A DNA stretch of 64,000 bases from Oceaniglobus roseus (GTDB lineage Bacteria > Pseudomonadota > Alphaproteobacteria > Rhodobacterales > Rhodobacteraceae), in assembly GCF_002869745.1 (NCBI RefSeq), contig NZ_PNOS01000009.1, forward strand, positions 46,357-110,356, given 5' to 3'. Of this stretch, positions 15,922 through 25,579 are shown one piece after another; position 1 is the first letter of the stretch; each line of letters opens with the position of its first letter. The notes below the pieces were generated by a model. That model worked only from the letters and a program-made list of their open reading frames with translations. It was not told where the DNA came from and ran no database searches. Position numbers and translations under genes: made by a program.

Positions 15922-17151
15922 ATGTCGCGCCACGACCGCAGCCTGAAGACCGTCGCCCCCGCACCGCTTCCCCTGCGCCCGCAGGACGAGACCGCCCGCG
16001 CGCCCGAGCCCGAGACGCCGGCGCAGGCCGCGCCGCCGCAGGAGACGCAAGACAGGGCACCGGAGGCGCCGAAGAAGGGCGGGAAGAAGAAGAAGGCGGT
16101 GCTGGGCCTGATCGCGGCCGCCGTTCTGGCCGCGGGCGCCTACGAGGGGCACCATTACTGGACCGTCGGCCGCTTCATGGTCGAGACGGACGACGCCTAT
16201 GTGAATGCCGACATCACCCTGATCTCCAGCCGCGTGCAGGGCTATGTGTCCGAGGTGCCGGTGCAGGCGAACCAGCATGTAAAGGCGGGCGAGGTGCTGA
16301 TCCGGCTCGAAGACGGCGATTACCGCAACGCTCTGGACACCGCCCAGAGCCGGTACGAGACCGCGGGCGACACGCTGGCCCGGATCGACGCGCAGATCGA
16401 GGCGGCAGAGGCTGCCGTGACCCAGGCCGAGGCCGGGCGCGACGCGGCCGAGGCGCAGCTTCAGAACGCCACCACCAGCGCGGACCGCGTGCGCAACCTG
16501 ACGGAGCGCAAGGTCGCGGCCCAGGCCCAGCTCGACTCCGCGACCGAGGCGCTGGCCACCGCGACCGCCAACGTCGCCCAGGCGGAGGCCGCCATCGCCA
16601 GCGCGACGGCGCAGGTCGACGTGCTGCGCGCCCAGAAGGCCGAGGCCGAGGGCCAGCGGCACGAGCTGGAACTGGCCGTCGAGCAGGCGAAACGCAATCT
16701 CGACCGCACCGTGCTGCGCGCCCCCGCCGACGGCACGCTGGCCGCGCTGCAACTGGAGAAGGGCGACCTTGTCGCGCCCGGCACCCGGCTGGCCGCGCTG
16801 GTCCCCGACAGCGGGCTCTATGTCGAGGCGAACTACAAGGAGACGCAGCTTCCGGGCATCGAACCCGGCGCTACGGTCCACCTGACCTTCGACGCGCTGC
16901 CCGACCGGACCTTCGAGGGCCACGTGCAGTCCGTCGCCCCCGCCACCGGCTCGGTCTTCTCGCTGCTGCCCGCCGACAATGCCACGGGCAACTTCACCAA
17001 GGTCGTGCAGCGCGTTCCCGTCCGCATCGCCCTGCCGCCCGAAGCGGTGGAGACGGGCAAGCTGCGCGCGGGCCTCTCGGTGATCGCCGAGGTCGACAGC
17101 CGCACCGCCGACGGCGAGACGCCGACCGCCGTCGCGGCCCTGTCGGAGTGA
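15922..17151 (+). CDS. HlyD/EmrA family membrane-fusion protein
   Basis: The 409-residue adaptor has a charged cytoplasmic tail rich in Pro, Glu and Lys (1-57), one membrane helix (about 58-76), a split biotinyl-lipoyl domain ([36 protein letters not shown], quoted in two parts), and between them a long Ala/Glu/Gln-rich coiled-coil hairpin from about residue 135 to 260. A beta-barrel domain follows. It would link an inner-membrane pump to an outer-membrane channel; no TolC-type gene is present here. The EmrB-like permease starts six bases downstream, and the TetR operators lie just upstream. Confidence 0.92.
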   Translation: MSRHDRSLKTVAPAPLPLRPQDETARAPEPETPAQAAPPQETQDRAPEAPKKGGKKKKAVLGLIAAAVLAAGAYEGHHYWTVGRFMVETDDAYVNADITLISSRVQGYVSEVPVQANQHVKAGEVLIRLEDGDYRNALDTAQSRYETAGDTLARIDAQIEAAEAAVTQAEAGRDAAEAQLQNATTSADRVRNLTERKVAAQAQLDSATEALATATANVAQAEAAIASATAQVDVLRAQKAEAEGQRHELELAVEQAKRNLDRTVLRAPADGTLAALQLEKGDLVAPGTRLAALVPDSGLYVEANYKETQLPGIEPGATVHLTFDALPDRTFEGHVQSVAPATGSVFSLLPADNATGNFTKVVQRVPVRIALPPEAVETGKLRAGLSVIAEVDSRTADGETPTAVAALSE

Positions 17152-17157
17152 TGCGCC

Positions 17158-18714
17158 ATGGCCGCCGTCGCAGAGCAGGGCGCGACCGAGCTGACGCCCC
17201 GGAAGATCGTCGCGTTCTTCGTGATGGTCTTCGGGATGTTCATGGCGATCCTCGACATCCAGATCGTCTCGGCCTCGCTACCTGACATCCAGGCCGGTCT
17301 CGGCGCCTCCCCGGACGAGATCAGCTGGGTGCAGACCTCCTACCTGATCGCCGAGGTGGTGATGATCCCGCTCTCGGGCTTCCTTGCCCGGGTGATGTCG
17401 ACCCGCCTTCTGTTCGCCACCGCCGCCGCGGGCTTCACCGCGGCCAGCTTCATGTGCGCGACCTCCTCGACCATCTCCGAGATGATCATCTGGCGCGCCG
17501 CGCAGGGCTTCCTTGGCGGCGGCATGATCCCGTCGGTCTTCGCCGCGGCCTTCACCATCTTCCCGCCCTCCAAGCGCGCCGTCGTCTCGCCGATGATCGG
17601 CCTCGTCGCCACGCTGGCGCCCACCGTGGGGCCGACCATCGGCGGCTATCTCTCCGACGCGCTGTCCTGGCACTGGCTGTTCCTCGTCAACGTGATCCCC
17701 GGCATCCTCGTCACCATCGGGGCCTTCCTGCTGATCGACTTCGACAAGCCGGACTGGAAGCTCGCCAACCGGTTCGACTGGTGGGGCCTCGTGGCGCTGG
17801 CCGCCTTCCTCGGCGGGCTCGAGTTCGTGCTGGAGGAGGGGCCGGGCAACGACTGGTTCGCCGACCACGCCGTGGCGCTGATGTTCGTCGTCATGGTCGT
17901 CGGCTGCGTCGCGACCTTCTGGCGGGCGCTGACGCGGGACGAGCCCATCGTCGACCTCTCGGCCTTCACCGACACCAACTTCTCCGTCGGCTCGGTGTTC
18001 AGCTTCACCATGGGGATCGGGCTTTACGGCCTGACCTACCTCTACCCGCTCTACCTGGCCTCGATCCGCGGCTACGACAGCCTGATGATCGGCGAGACGG
18101 TCTTCGTCTCGGGCCTCGCCATGTTCTTCTCGGCGCCGCTCGCGGGGGTGCTGTCGTCGAAGATGGACCTCAGGGTGATGCTGCTGATGGGCTTCGTCGG
18201 CTTCGCAAGCTCCACCTGGATGCTCACCGGCATGACCGCCGACTGGGACTTCGCCGAGCTGTTCTGGCCCCAGGTGATCCGCGGCATGTCGCTGATGATC
18301 TGCATGGTGCCGATCAACAACCTCGCCCTCGGCACCTTGCCGCCGAGCAAGATGAAGGGCGCCTCGGGCCTCTACAACCTGATGCGCAACCTCGGCGGCG
18401 CCGTGGGCCTTGCGACGATCAACACCATCCTGTCCGACCGTCGCGCGCTCCATTACGAGCGGCTGTCCGAGGCAGTGAGCTGGACCAACGCAGAGGCGGT
18501 GCGGCAGATGGACATGATGGCGGCGAACCTGTCTTCCCGCGGCCTCGACGGGCAGACCGGGGCCATCGCGCAGATGGTGGGCCGGGTGAAGGGGCAGGCG
18601 GCGGTGATGTCGTTCATCGACATCTTCTTCCTGATCACCGCGCTCTTCGCGGCGCTCGCGCTGACCGCGCTGCTGATGAAGAAGCCGGGGAAAGCGCCGG
18701 TTGCCGCTCACTGA
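17158..18714 (+). CDS. DHA2 family (EmrB-like) multidrug efflux MFS permease
   Basis: This 518-residue, 14-helix drug:proton antiporter has the early DHA2 motif LDIQIVSASLPDIQAGL and WVQTSYLIAEVVMIPLSG (helix 2 region), and the antiporter motif C around LAPTVGPTIGGYLSD. With the HlyD-type adaptor directly upstream it should form an EmrAB-type tripartite exporter of hydrophobic compounds. Expression is probably held down by the divergent TetR. It ends in a short basic cytoplasmic tail. Confidence 0.93.
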   Translation: MAAVAEQGATELTPRKIVAFFVMVFGMFMAILDIQIVSASLPDIQAGLGASPDEISWVQTSYLIAEVVMIPLSGFLARVMSTRLLFATAAAGFTAASFMCATSSTISEMIIWRAAQGFLGGGMIPSVFAAAFTIFPPSKRAVVSPMIGLVATLAPTVGPTIGGYLSDALSWHWLFLVNVIPGILVTIGAFLLIDFDKPDWKLANRFDWWGLVALAAFLGGLEFVLEEGPGNDWFADHAVALMFVVMVVGCVATFWRALTRDEPIVDLSAFTDTNFSVGSVFSFTMGIGLYGLTYLYPLYLASIRGYDSLMIGETVFVSGLAMFFSAPLAGVLSSKMDLRVMLLMGFVGFASSTWMLTGMTADWDFAELFWPQVIRGMSLMICMVPINNLALGTLPPSKMKGASGLYNLMRNLGGAVGLATINTILSDRRALHYERLSEAVSWTNAEAVRQMDMMAANLSSRGLDGQTGAIAQMVGRVKGQAAVMSFIDIFFLITALFAALALTALLMKKPGKAPVAAH

Positions 18715-18771
18715 GGCGGTCCGACCAAGGGCGGGCTTGCCTCGCGCGGTTCGTCCGGCCAATCTGCCGCC

Positions 18772-19548
18772 ATGCGCTGCCACGCTTTTCGGGCGCCGGG
18801 CCTTCTGCTCTGTGCCGTCATCACCCTATCGGCCCTCGGCCCCGCCGAGGCCAGCCAGCGGCCCCGACCGCGCCCTCCGGGGCTGGTCGAGGTGATTCCG
18901 AAGACCCAGTGGGACCACCGCCCCGAGGCCGAGGCCTGGACACGCGCCGCCCTCGCCGCGCTGAAGGCCCACGGCAGCCCGCTGGTGAAGAGCACGCCGC
19001 GCGACATCGCCGAATGGTGCCCCGGATACCCCAAGGCCGCCGCGCCGCTGCGCCGGGCCTTCTGGGTCGGGTTCCTGTCGACGCTGGCGAAGTACGAAAG
19101 CCGCTGGCGGCCCCGCGCCGTGGGCGGCGGGGGGCTGTGGTACGGGCTGCTCCAGATCCTGCCGCAGACCGCACGCCATTACCGTTGCCGCGCAGGCTCG
19201 GGCAGCGAGTTGCAGGCCGGGGCCGACAACCTGTCCTGCGCGATCCGCATCATGGCCCGCACCGTTCCGCGGGACGGCGTGATCCAGGCCGAGGCGCCGC
19301 GCTGGAGCGGGGTGGCGGCGGACTGGGGGCCGATGCGCTCGGACGCGAAGCGGCAGGCGATGGCGAACTGGCTGCGCACGCAGGACTACTGCCAGCGCAC
19401 GACGAGCCCCCGGCCGAAGCCGCGCCCGCGCCCGGTGGCCGAGGCCGAATGGCTGCCTGACCTGCCGCCCGCCCCCTCGCTGGGCCTGCCGGTGCCGGAG
19501 GTGGAAGCGGAGGGGCCCGAGGCCCCGATCACGCTCAGCCGGAACTAG
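18772..19548 (+). CDS. Lytic transglycosylase domain protein (SLT type)
   Basis: The 258-residue protein has a signal peptide (to about residue 28, ...GPAEAS). It contains an SLT-like muramidase segment: LAKYESRWRP, with the candidate catalytic Glu109, then GLLQILPQTARHY. A tail rich in Pro, Arg and Glu from about residue 208 may contact the envelope. It should cleave the MurNAc-GlcNAc bond of peptidoglycan with formation of the 1,6-anhydro end. It is transcribed alone, 57 bases after the efflux permease; four cysteines remain in the mature part, possibly two disulfides. Confidence 0.82.
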   Translation: MRCHAFRAPGLLLCAVITLSALGPAEASQRPRPRPPGLVEVIPKTQWDHRPEAEAWTRAALAALKAHGSPLVKSTPRDIAEWCPGYPKAAAPLRRAFWVGFLSTLAKYESRWRPRAVGGGGLWYGLLQILPQTARHYRCRAGSGSELQAGADNLSCAIRIMARTVPRDGVIQAEAPRWSGVAADWGPMRSDAKRQAMANWLRTQDYCQRTTSPRPKPRPRPVAEAEWLPDLPPAPSLGLPVPEVEAEGPEAPITLSRN

Positions 19549-19572
19549 GAAACGTGCGCCGGACGGGCGCGC

Positions 19573-20445
19573 TCAGTACCCTGCCGCCGAGACCCAGCGG
19601 GGGCGGCGCGTGCTGTCGATCAGCGACAGGGCCGGGGCGTGCCGGCCGCCGAGCGCCAGCGTGGCGGCGCGCAGCATCTCGATCCCGTCCTCCGACGTCG
19701 CGGGCAGGGCGGCCGGCGAGATCGGCTCGCCCACCCGCACGCGATAGGGCTGGCGGTGCTTGTTCAGCGTCTCGTGGAACAGGGTGATGTCGCGCAGGGT
19801 CGGGTGGATGATGTCGAACAGGTAGAACAGCGCCGAGTTGCGGGCGCGCAGGTTCACCGGGATCACCGGCAGGTCGAACTTCCGCGCGATCATCGCGGCG
19901 CTCGTCATCCAAGGCCGCTCGTGCAGCTTCAGCCCCCGCCGCTTCGCCAGCCGCCCCGAGGGGAAGATCACCCCGATCCGCCCCGCGTCGATGGCCTTGC
20001 GGGTCAGCGCCATGGTCTCGCGCGTCTTGGTCAGGCTGCGCTTCTCGATCCGCCATTCGACCGGCACGATCAGCGTGTCCATCTGCGGCATGACGCGCAG
20101 GATGTCGGAGTTGGCATAGATGAAGAGGTCGGGCCGGATCGCCGCCAGGAGGTGGTGCAGGATGATCCCGTCCGCGATCCCGGTCGGATGATTCGCCACC
20201 ACCAGCGCCGAACCCTGCCGCGGGATGTTCTCGAGCCCCGAAACCGTGACGTGCTTCGCCAGCATCCGGCCCATGTGGCCCATCAGCTCGGGCGTCGGCG
20301 AATCCTTCAGCTGTTCGGCCAGCTCCAGTGTCTTGTGATACCCGAGAAGCCGCTCGATCGCGTGGCGCGCAAGGCGCGTCCCCGGACGGCTGGCGAAGAG
20401 CCAGGGGGCACGCTCGGCGATCAGAGGATCGAAACGGTCTCGCAT
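19573..20445 (-). CDS. Lysophospholipid acyltransferase family protein (PlsC-like)
   Basis: The 290-residue protein has the glycerolipid acyltransferase block I in a slightly altered form, VVANHPTGIADG, with His86 and Asp92 as the HX5D-type catalytic pair. Block III lies in GVIFPSGRLAKRRG, where Gly-Arg replaces the usual Gly-Thr-Arg/Glu-Gly-Thr. It has no clear membrane anchor. Likely substrates are lysophosphatidic acid or an ornithine-lipid type acceptor, but family members vary. It is convergent with the transglycosylase gene. Confidence 0.82.
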   Translation of the reverse strand: MRDRFDPLIAERAPWLFASRPGTRLARHAIERLLGYHKTLELAEQLKDSPTPELMGHMGRMLAKHVTVSGLENIPRQGSALVVANHPTGIADGIILHHLLAAIRPDLFIYANSDILRVMPQMDTLIVPVEWRIEKRSLTKTRETMALTRKAIDAGRIGVIFPSGRLAKRRGLKLHERPWMTSAAMIARKFDLPVIPVNLRARNSALFYLFDIIHPTLRDITLFHETLNKHRQPYRVRVGEPISPAALPATSEDGIEMLRAATLALGGRHAPALSLIDSTRRPRWVSAAGY

Positions 20446-20615
20446 TGTGCCCTCTGAACAGGTTTCCGTTACGTTTAAATGACGTGGCCCGTGTCCGGTT
20501 CCAAGGGGAGATGATATACTCTGTTAACGAATGAGGCGCAAAGATACGCCGCGCACCGGCAGAACACTGCCGATGCGCGGAGTCGTTTCAGAAGGCCATG
20601 TGGCCATGTGCCGGA

Positions 20616-21176
20616 TCAGGCGGCCTTGCGCTCGTGGCGGCCTTCCTGGATCTCCTCCACGATCTTCTTCACGAAGGCGTCCAGATCGTCGGGGTTGCGG
20701 CTGGTGACGATGCCCTTGTCGCAGGCCACTTCCTTGTCCACGACCCTGGCCCCGGCGTTTTTCAGGTCGGTGCGGATCGAGGGATAGGACGTCACCTCGC
20801 GGTCGCGCACGACGTCGGCCTCCACCAGCAGCCACGGCCCGTGGCAGATCGCGGCGACGACCTTGCCCGCGTCGAAGAACGAGCGCACCAGCGACACCGC
20901 TTCCGGCTTCGTGCGCAGCACGTCGGGGTTGATCTGGCCGCCCGGCAGAACGATGGCGTCGTAATCGGCGACGTTCGCGCTTTCGATGGTCAGGTCGACC
21001 TCGGCCTCGCGGCCCCAGTCCGTCTCGTCCCAGCCCTTGATGGCCTTGCCGTCGGGCGAGGCGACGTGGACGGTGGCGCCATGGTCGCGCAGCTTGTCGC
21101 GCGGGACTTCCAGTTCGGACTGCTCGAAGCCGTCGGTGGCGATGATCAGGATCTTGGCTTGTTCGATGGTCGGCAT
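20616..21176 (-). CDS. DJ-1/PfpI family protein (type 1 glutamine amidotransferase-like)
   Basis: The 186-residue protein follows the PfpI/YhbO pattern: ILIIATDGFEQSELEVPRD, with a Glu that pairs with the nucleophile, and VVAAICHGPWLLVEAD with Cys111 in the nucleophile elbow followed by His112. Members are reported as deglycases/glyoxalases, stress proteins or peptidases; the biochemical role here cannot be decided. It starts at the ATG at 21174-21176, with a GGAGG-like stretch just upstream. It is probably transcribed on its own, since a hairpin separates it from pepN. Confidence 0.9.
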   Translation of the reverse strand: MPTIEQAKILIIATDGFEQSELEVPRDKLRDHGATVHVASPDGKAIKGWDETDWGREAEVDLTIESANVADYDAIVLPGGQINPDVLRTKPEAVSLVRSFFDAGKVVAAICHGPWLLVEADVVRDREVTSYPSIRTDLKNAGARVVDKEVACDKGIVTSRNPDDLDAFVKKIVEEIQEGRHERKAA

Positions 21177-21301
21177 GGGTATGCCTCCTTTCAATCTTGC
21201 GGTTCGCCCGGAAAACGGGTGAGCCGGACAAGAGTTCCGGGTCTTCCGCGGCGGCAGTGCCTGACGTTTTGCCGCACCGCCTCGGTTTTGGATCGAACGG
21301 A

Positions 21302-21320
21302 CGGGGGGCGCCGCCCCCCG
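21302..21320 (-). terminator. GC hairpin after pepN
   Basis: CGGGGGGC-GCC-GCCCCCCG forms an 8-base-pair stem with a 3-base loop, six bases past the pepN stop in the direction of transcription. No T-run follows, so intrinsic termination is uncertain in this GC-rich genome. Confidence 0.55.
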
Positions 21321-21325
21321 CCGCC

Positions 21326-23878
21326 TCAGCCGAGGATCCGGCCCACCATCTCGGTGCTGTCGCGCGACAGGCCCGGCGCGGCCGCGATCCGCTCCAGCGC
21401 CGCGCGCATCATCTGCTGGCGGTCGGCGTCGTAGCGCCGCCAGGTCTCGAAGATCGTCGTCATCCGCGCCGCCGTCTGCGGGTTCTTCGGGTCGAGCCGG
21501 ATCAGCCAGTCGGCGATCAGCTCGTAGGATTCGCCCGAGGCCTCGTGCAGCCCGGCGTGGTTCGCCGCCAGCCCGCCGATCAGCGACCGGAAGCGGTTCG
21601 GGTTCCTCCAGTCGAAATCCGGGTGCTGCGACAGCTTCTCGACGATCCCCGCCGCGTCCTCGGGCGGCGCGTACATCGCCTGCAGGTTGAACCACTTGTC
21701 CAGCACCAGCCGGTCGTGGGACCACTGGCGATAGAAGTCGGCGACCTGCGCACCGCCCTCGCCGATGGTCAGCAGCGCCGTCAGCGCGCCCAGCTGCTCG
21801 GTCATGTTGTCGGCCTGCTGGAACTGCCTCGCGGCCCGCCTGCCGCCGTCCACCCGGCTGAGGAGCCCGAGCGCCGTCAGGCGCAGGGCCCGCACGCCGG
21901 CGGCCTTGGCATCGGGCGTGTAGGGTCCGGGCACGTCCATCGCATCGTAGGTGTCGGCCAGCACGCCCGAAAGGTGCTGCGCGATGGCAAGCGACAGCTT
22001 CCGGCGCGCGCCGTGGATCGCCGCCGGATCCGGCGTCATGCCGCCGTCGGCCAGGGTCTGCGCCAGGTCGTCCTCGCCCGGCAGGGCCAGCGCAAGGCTG
22101 CGGAACGCGGGGTCGAGGCCGTCGTCGCGCAGCACCTGCTCCAGCGCCGACAGGTAATCGGGCCCCGCGACGCTGCCCTTCGTGATCATCCCCACCAGCA
22201 CGTCCTTGGCCAGCGCGCGTCCCGCCTCCCAGCGGTTGAACGGGTCGGTGTCGTGGGCCAGAAGGAAGGCGCGGTCCTCGGCCGTCAGGTCGCGCTCGAC
22301 GATGACGGGGGCCGAGAAGCCACGCAGCAGCGACAGCACGGGGCGCACGCCCTCGGTGTCGAAGGTCAGCACCGTCTCGACCTCGTCCATCTCGACCATC
22401 TGGGTTCCGACCATCTCGTGCCCGTCGGGATGCAGAAGGCCGAAGGCCAGCGGGATCACCTGCGGCAGCTTCTCGCTCTGCCCCGGCGTCGGCGGCGTCT
22501 CCTGGCGCAGCCGCACGGTCAGGCGGCTGCCCTCGAAGCTTTCCTCGACATGGAGGCGCGGGGTGCCCGACTGGCTGTACCAGCGCTTGAACTGCGCAAG
22601 GTCGCGCCCCGTCGCATCCTCGAACACCTTCAGCCAGTCCTCGATCGTGCAGGCCTGCCCGTCGTGGCGGTCGAAGTAGAGGTCCAGCGCCTTGTAGTAC
22701 CCCTCGTCGCCGACAAGCCGCTTCAGCATGCCGATCACCTCGGCGCCCTTCTCGTAGACCGTCGCGGTGTAGAAGTTGTTGATCTCGATGTAACTTTCCG
22801 GCCGCACCGGGTGGGCCAGCGGGCCGTTGTCCTCGCGGAACTGCCGCGCCCTCAGCTGCAGCACCGACTCGATCCGCTTCACCGCGGCCGAGCGCATGTC
22901 GCCCGAGAACTGCTGGTCGCGGAACACCGTCAGACCTTCCTTGAGGCAAAGCTGGAACCAGTCGCGGCAGGTGATGCGGTTGCCGGTCCAGTTGTGGAAG
23001 TATTCGTGGGCGATGATCCCCTCGATCAGCTCGTAATCGCGGTCGGTCGCCGTCTCGGGCGAGGCGAGGACATACTTCGAATTGAAGATGTTCAGCCCCT
23101 TGTTCTCCATCGCCCCCATGTTGAAGTCGTCGACCGCCACGATGTTGAACACGTCGAGGTCATAGGCCCGGCCATAGACCTCCTCGTCCCACTTCATCGA
23201 GCGGATCAGCGCGTCGAGCGCATAGTCGCACTTCCCCTCGTCGCCGGGCCGCACCCAGATGTTCAGCGCGACGTCGCGCCCCTCCATCGTCGTGAACCGC
23301 CCCGAATGGGCCACCAGGTCCCCCGCGACCAGCGCGAAGAGATAGGCGGGCTTCCTCCAGGGATCGTGCCACTCGGCCCAGCCCTTGCCCTGCGCGGTCG
23401 GGTTGCCGTTCGACAGCATCACCGGCAGGTCCGATTCCACCCGCACGTCGAAGGGGGCCATCACGTCGGGACGGTCGGGGTAATAGGTGATCTTGCGGAA
23501 GCCCTCGGCCTCGCATTGGGTGCAGTACATGCCGTTCGACATGTAGAGCCCTTCGAGCGCGGTGTTGTCGGCCGGGGCAATCTCCACCTCCGCCTCCCAG
23601 ACGAAGGCGCCCTCGGGCACCGCGCAGGTCAGGCCCGTCTCCGTGACCTCGGTGTTCACCGGCCTGCCGTCGATCCGCGCCGAGATCAGCTTCAGCTGCT
23701 CGCCGTCGAGCTTCAGCTCGCGCGAGGGCGCGGCCTCGGGGTTCGGACGGAAGGCGATCTTCGAGATCACCCGCGTGCCCTGCGGCGACAGCCGGAAGGT
23801 CAGCGCGACGTGGTCGATCAGGTGCGAGAAGGGGCGGTATTCCGACAGGTGAACGGCCTGCGGGGCTGCATCTTTCAT
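21326..23878 (-). CDS. pepN: Aminopeptidase N (M1 family)
   Basis: The 850-residue enzyme is close to the E. coli PepN length (870). It has the exopeptidase motif GAMENKG (255-261) and zinc site HEYFHNWTGNRITCRDWF beginning at residue 291, with His291, His295 and Glu314 as ligands and Glu292 as the base. It removes N-terminal residues, preferring Ala, Lys or Arg, during cytoplasmic peptide turnover. No signal peptide is present. The 160-base gap to the plus-strand small genes probably carries divergent promoters. Confidence 0.97.
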   Translation of the reverse strand: MKDAAPQAVHLSEYRPFSHLIDHVALTFRLSPQGTRVISKIAFRPNPEAAPSRELKLDGEQLKLISARIDGRPVNTEVTETGLTCAVPEGAFVWEAEVEIAPADNTALEGLYMSNGMYCTQCEAEGFRKITYYPDRPDVMAPFDVRVESDLPVMLSNGNPTAQGKGWAEWHDPWRKPAYLFALVAGDLVAHSGRFTTMEGRDVALNIWVRPGDEGKCDYALDALIRSMKWDEEVYGRAYDLDVFNIVAVDDFNMGAMENKGLNIFNSKYVLASPETATDRDYELIEGIIAHEYFHNWTGNRITCRDWFQLCLKEGLTVFRDQQFSGDMRSAAVKRIESVLQLRARQFREDNGPLAHPVRPESYIEINNFYTATVYEKGAEVIGMLKRLVGDEGYYKALDLYFDRHDGQACTIEDWLKVFEDATGRDLAQFKRWYSQSGTPRLHVEESFEGSRLTVRLRQETPPTPGQSEKLPQVIPLAFGLLHPDGHEMVGTQMVEMDEVETVLTFDTEGVRPVLSLLRGFSAPVIVERDLTAEDRAFLLAHDTDPFNRWEAGRALAKDVLVGMITKGSVAGPDYLSALEQVLRDDGLDPAFRSLALALPGEDDLAQTLADGGMTPDPAAIHGARRKLSLAIAQHLSGVLADTYDAMDVPGPYTPDAKAAGVRALRLTALGLLSRVDGGRRAARQFQQADNMTEQLGALTALLTIGEGGAQVADFYRQWSHDRLVLDKWFNLQAMYAPPEDAAGIVEKLSQHPDFDWRNPNRFRSLIGGLAANHAGLHEASGESYELIADWLIRLDPKNPQTAARMTTIFETWRRYDADRQQMMRAALERIAAAPGLSRDSTEMVGRILG

Positions 23879-24039
23879 GGAAGACCTTTCGGAGTGGACT
23901 AGATGACGTCGGGACGACGGCCGAGGCGGAGGTTACGGCGGCAGGGCCCGGCCTTCAATGGGGGCACCACGCCGCAAGACCCCGCCCCGGCCCGAACCGC
24001 CGCGCCCGGCGCGGCAGAGAAAGAAACGAAGGAAGAAGA

Positions 24040-24240
24040 ATGTCCGCACCGAACACCGACCCCGAGAAACAGGCAAAGCGCCACAAGCCCGCGCTGCTCG
24101 GCATGACCGCCGTGGTCATCTATGCCCTGATCCTGCTCGCCGCGCTCATCATCTGGCTCGCCTGGAGGGGCAACACCCCGGAGGAGGAAGGCGCGATGAT
24201 CGACGCACGCACGGGCGAGACCGTGCAGCCCTCGGAATGA
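24040..24240 (+). CDS. Small single-pass membrane protein, unknown function
   Basis: The 66-residue protein has a basic N-terminus (KQAKRHKPAL), one hydrophobic helix (about 21-43, GMTAVVIYALILLAALI) and an acidic tail. AAGGAAGAAGA just before the ATG is a strong ribosome site. I do not recognise the family. The DUF2256 gene follows 17 bases downstream, so the two are likely cotranscribed. Confidence 0.65.
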   Translation: MSAPNTDPEKQAKRHKPALLGMTAVVIYALILLAALIIWLAWRGNTPEEEGAMIDARTGETVQPSE

Positions 24241-24257
24241 CCTGAGGGGAAGGGGCG

Positions 24258-24434
24258 ATGCCGCGCGGCGTGAAGAAGGCCGACCTGCCGCAGAAGACCT
24301 GCGCCACCTGCGGCCGTCCCTTCGCCTGGCGCCGGAAATGGGCGCGGGATTGGGAGTCGGTGCGCTTCTGCTCGGACCGCTGCCGCGCGGCGGGGCGGAA
24401 GGGTCGGGAGGCCGTCGTGGCCGACAGGGCCTGA
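24258..24434 (+). CDS. DUF2256 small zinc-ribbon-like protein
   Basis: This 58-residue protein contains [20 protein letters not shown] and then RFCSDRC: a CxxC (Cys15, Cys18) and a CxxxC (Cys38, Cys42) that should bind one zinc. This matches the DUF2256 family, which has no assigned function and is often next to photolyase- or amidohydrolase-type genes. A GGGGAAGGGG stretch precedes the ATG. It probably belongs with the upstream small membrane-protein gene. Confidence 0.8.
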   Translation: MPRGVKKADLPQKTCATCGRPFAWRRKWARDWESVRFCSDRCRAAGRKGREAVVADRA

Positions 24435-24575
24435 TCCCCGGGCCGCACCCCGGGACACCGCACAAAATTGCGGCGAACGCTTCCGCCCGCGGCAGTGCGG
24501 TGGCGGCGCCCTGTTCTTTTTCCGCCTTTCGCTTTATATGAAAGTCAGGATTGTGTGACAGAGTGAGGCAGCGCA

Positions 24576-25355
24576 ATGGCCCGTCCCGTGGTCGGCATCA
24601 TCGGCAACCATCACCTCATCAACGAGACCTACCAGGTCCATGCCGGCGGCGCGATGAACTCGGAAGCCGTGTCGCAGGTGACGGGTGCCGTGCCGATGCT
24701 GATCCCGGCGGACCCGCGGCTGGTTTCGGTCGAGGAGCTGATGGAGGTCTGCGACGGCTTCCTGCTGACCGGCGGCCGCCCCAACGTCCACCCCGAGGAA
24801 TACGGCGAGGCGGCGACCGAGGCCCACGGCACCTTCGACCGCGCCCGCGACTCGATCACCCTGCCGCTGGTCCGCGCCTGCGTCGAGCGCGGCCAGCCCT
24901 TCTTCGGCGTCTGCCGCGGCTTCCAGGAGGTCAACGTCGCCATGGGCGGCACGCTCTACCCCGAGATCCGCGACCTGCCGGGCCGGATGAACCACAGGAT
25001 GCCCCCGGACGGCACCATCGAGGAGAAGTTCGCGCTGCGCCACCTCGTGACCTTCACCGAGGGCGGGCCGTTCCACCGGCTGATGGGCGCGCAGGCGGTG
25101 ATGACGAACACGCTGCACGGGCAGGGGATCCGGACGCCGGGGCCCCGCGTGGTGATCGACGGCCTCGCCCCCGACGGCACCCCCGAGGCGACCTATATCA
25201 GGGACGCGCCCGGCTTCACCCTTTCGGTCCAGTGGCACCCGGAATACCGGGCGGCCGAGGATCCGGTGTCGCGCACGCTGTTCTCCGCCTTCGGCGACGC
25301 CGTCCGGGCCTGGGCCGAGGCGAAGCACGCGATGCCGGTGCGCAGGATCGCCTGA
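24576..25355 (+). CDS. Gamma-glutamyl-gamma-aminobutyrate hydrolase family (PuuD-like class I amidotransferase)
   Basis: The 259-residue protein shows the PuuD layout: LLTGGRPNVHPEEYG (64-78), nucleophile Cys113 in FFGVCRGFQEVN, NTLHGQGI, and the His221/Glu223 pair in QWHPEYRA. PuuD cleaves gamma-glutamyl-GABA in putrescine degradation, but no puuABC partners are nearby, so related gamma-glutamyl conjugates are possible substrates. It is transcribed alone and followed by a 20-base hairpin. Confidence 0.88.
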   Translation: MARPVVGIIGNHHLINETYQVHAGGAMNSEAVSQVTGAVPMLIPADPRLVSVEELMEVCDGFLLTGGRPNVHPEEYGEAATEAHGTFDRARDSITLPLVRACVERGQPFFGVCRGFQEVNVAMGGTLYPEIRDLPGRMNHRMPPDGTIEEKFALRHLVTFTEGGPFHRLMGAQAVMTNTLHGQGIRTPGPRVVIDGLAPDGTPEATYIRDAPGFTLSVQWHPEYRAAEDPVSRTLFSAFGDAVRAWAEAKHAMPVRRIA

Positions 25356-25362
25356 GGCGGGC

Positions 25363-25382
25363 GGGCGCGTCAGGACGCGCCC
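25363..25382 (+). terminator. GC hairpin after the PuuD-like gene
   Basis: GGGCGCGT-CAGG-ACGCGCCC is a perfect 8-base-pair stem with a 4-base loop, starting eight bases past the stop codon. It lacks a clear T-run, so it is a candidate terminator only. Confidence 0.6.
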
Positions 25383-25579
25383 CCGCGGCATCTTTTCCGG
25401 CCCGATCCGCGTCCCGCAAAGCCGCCGCGGCGTTTACCTAAAAATCCGCGCAAAGCTTCTTGTTCTCTCAAGAAACTTGCCGAGGATTTGACTCAATCTC
25501 CCCCGAAACCAGCCCTCGTGCAGGCGGCGGCCCGGCGTCGTCCCACGCTGTCCATTCACTGGCAAGGAGAGGCAATCCG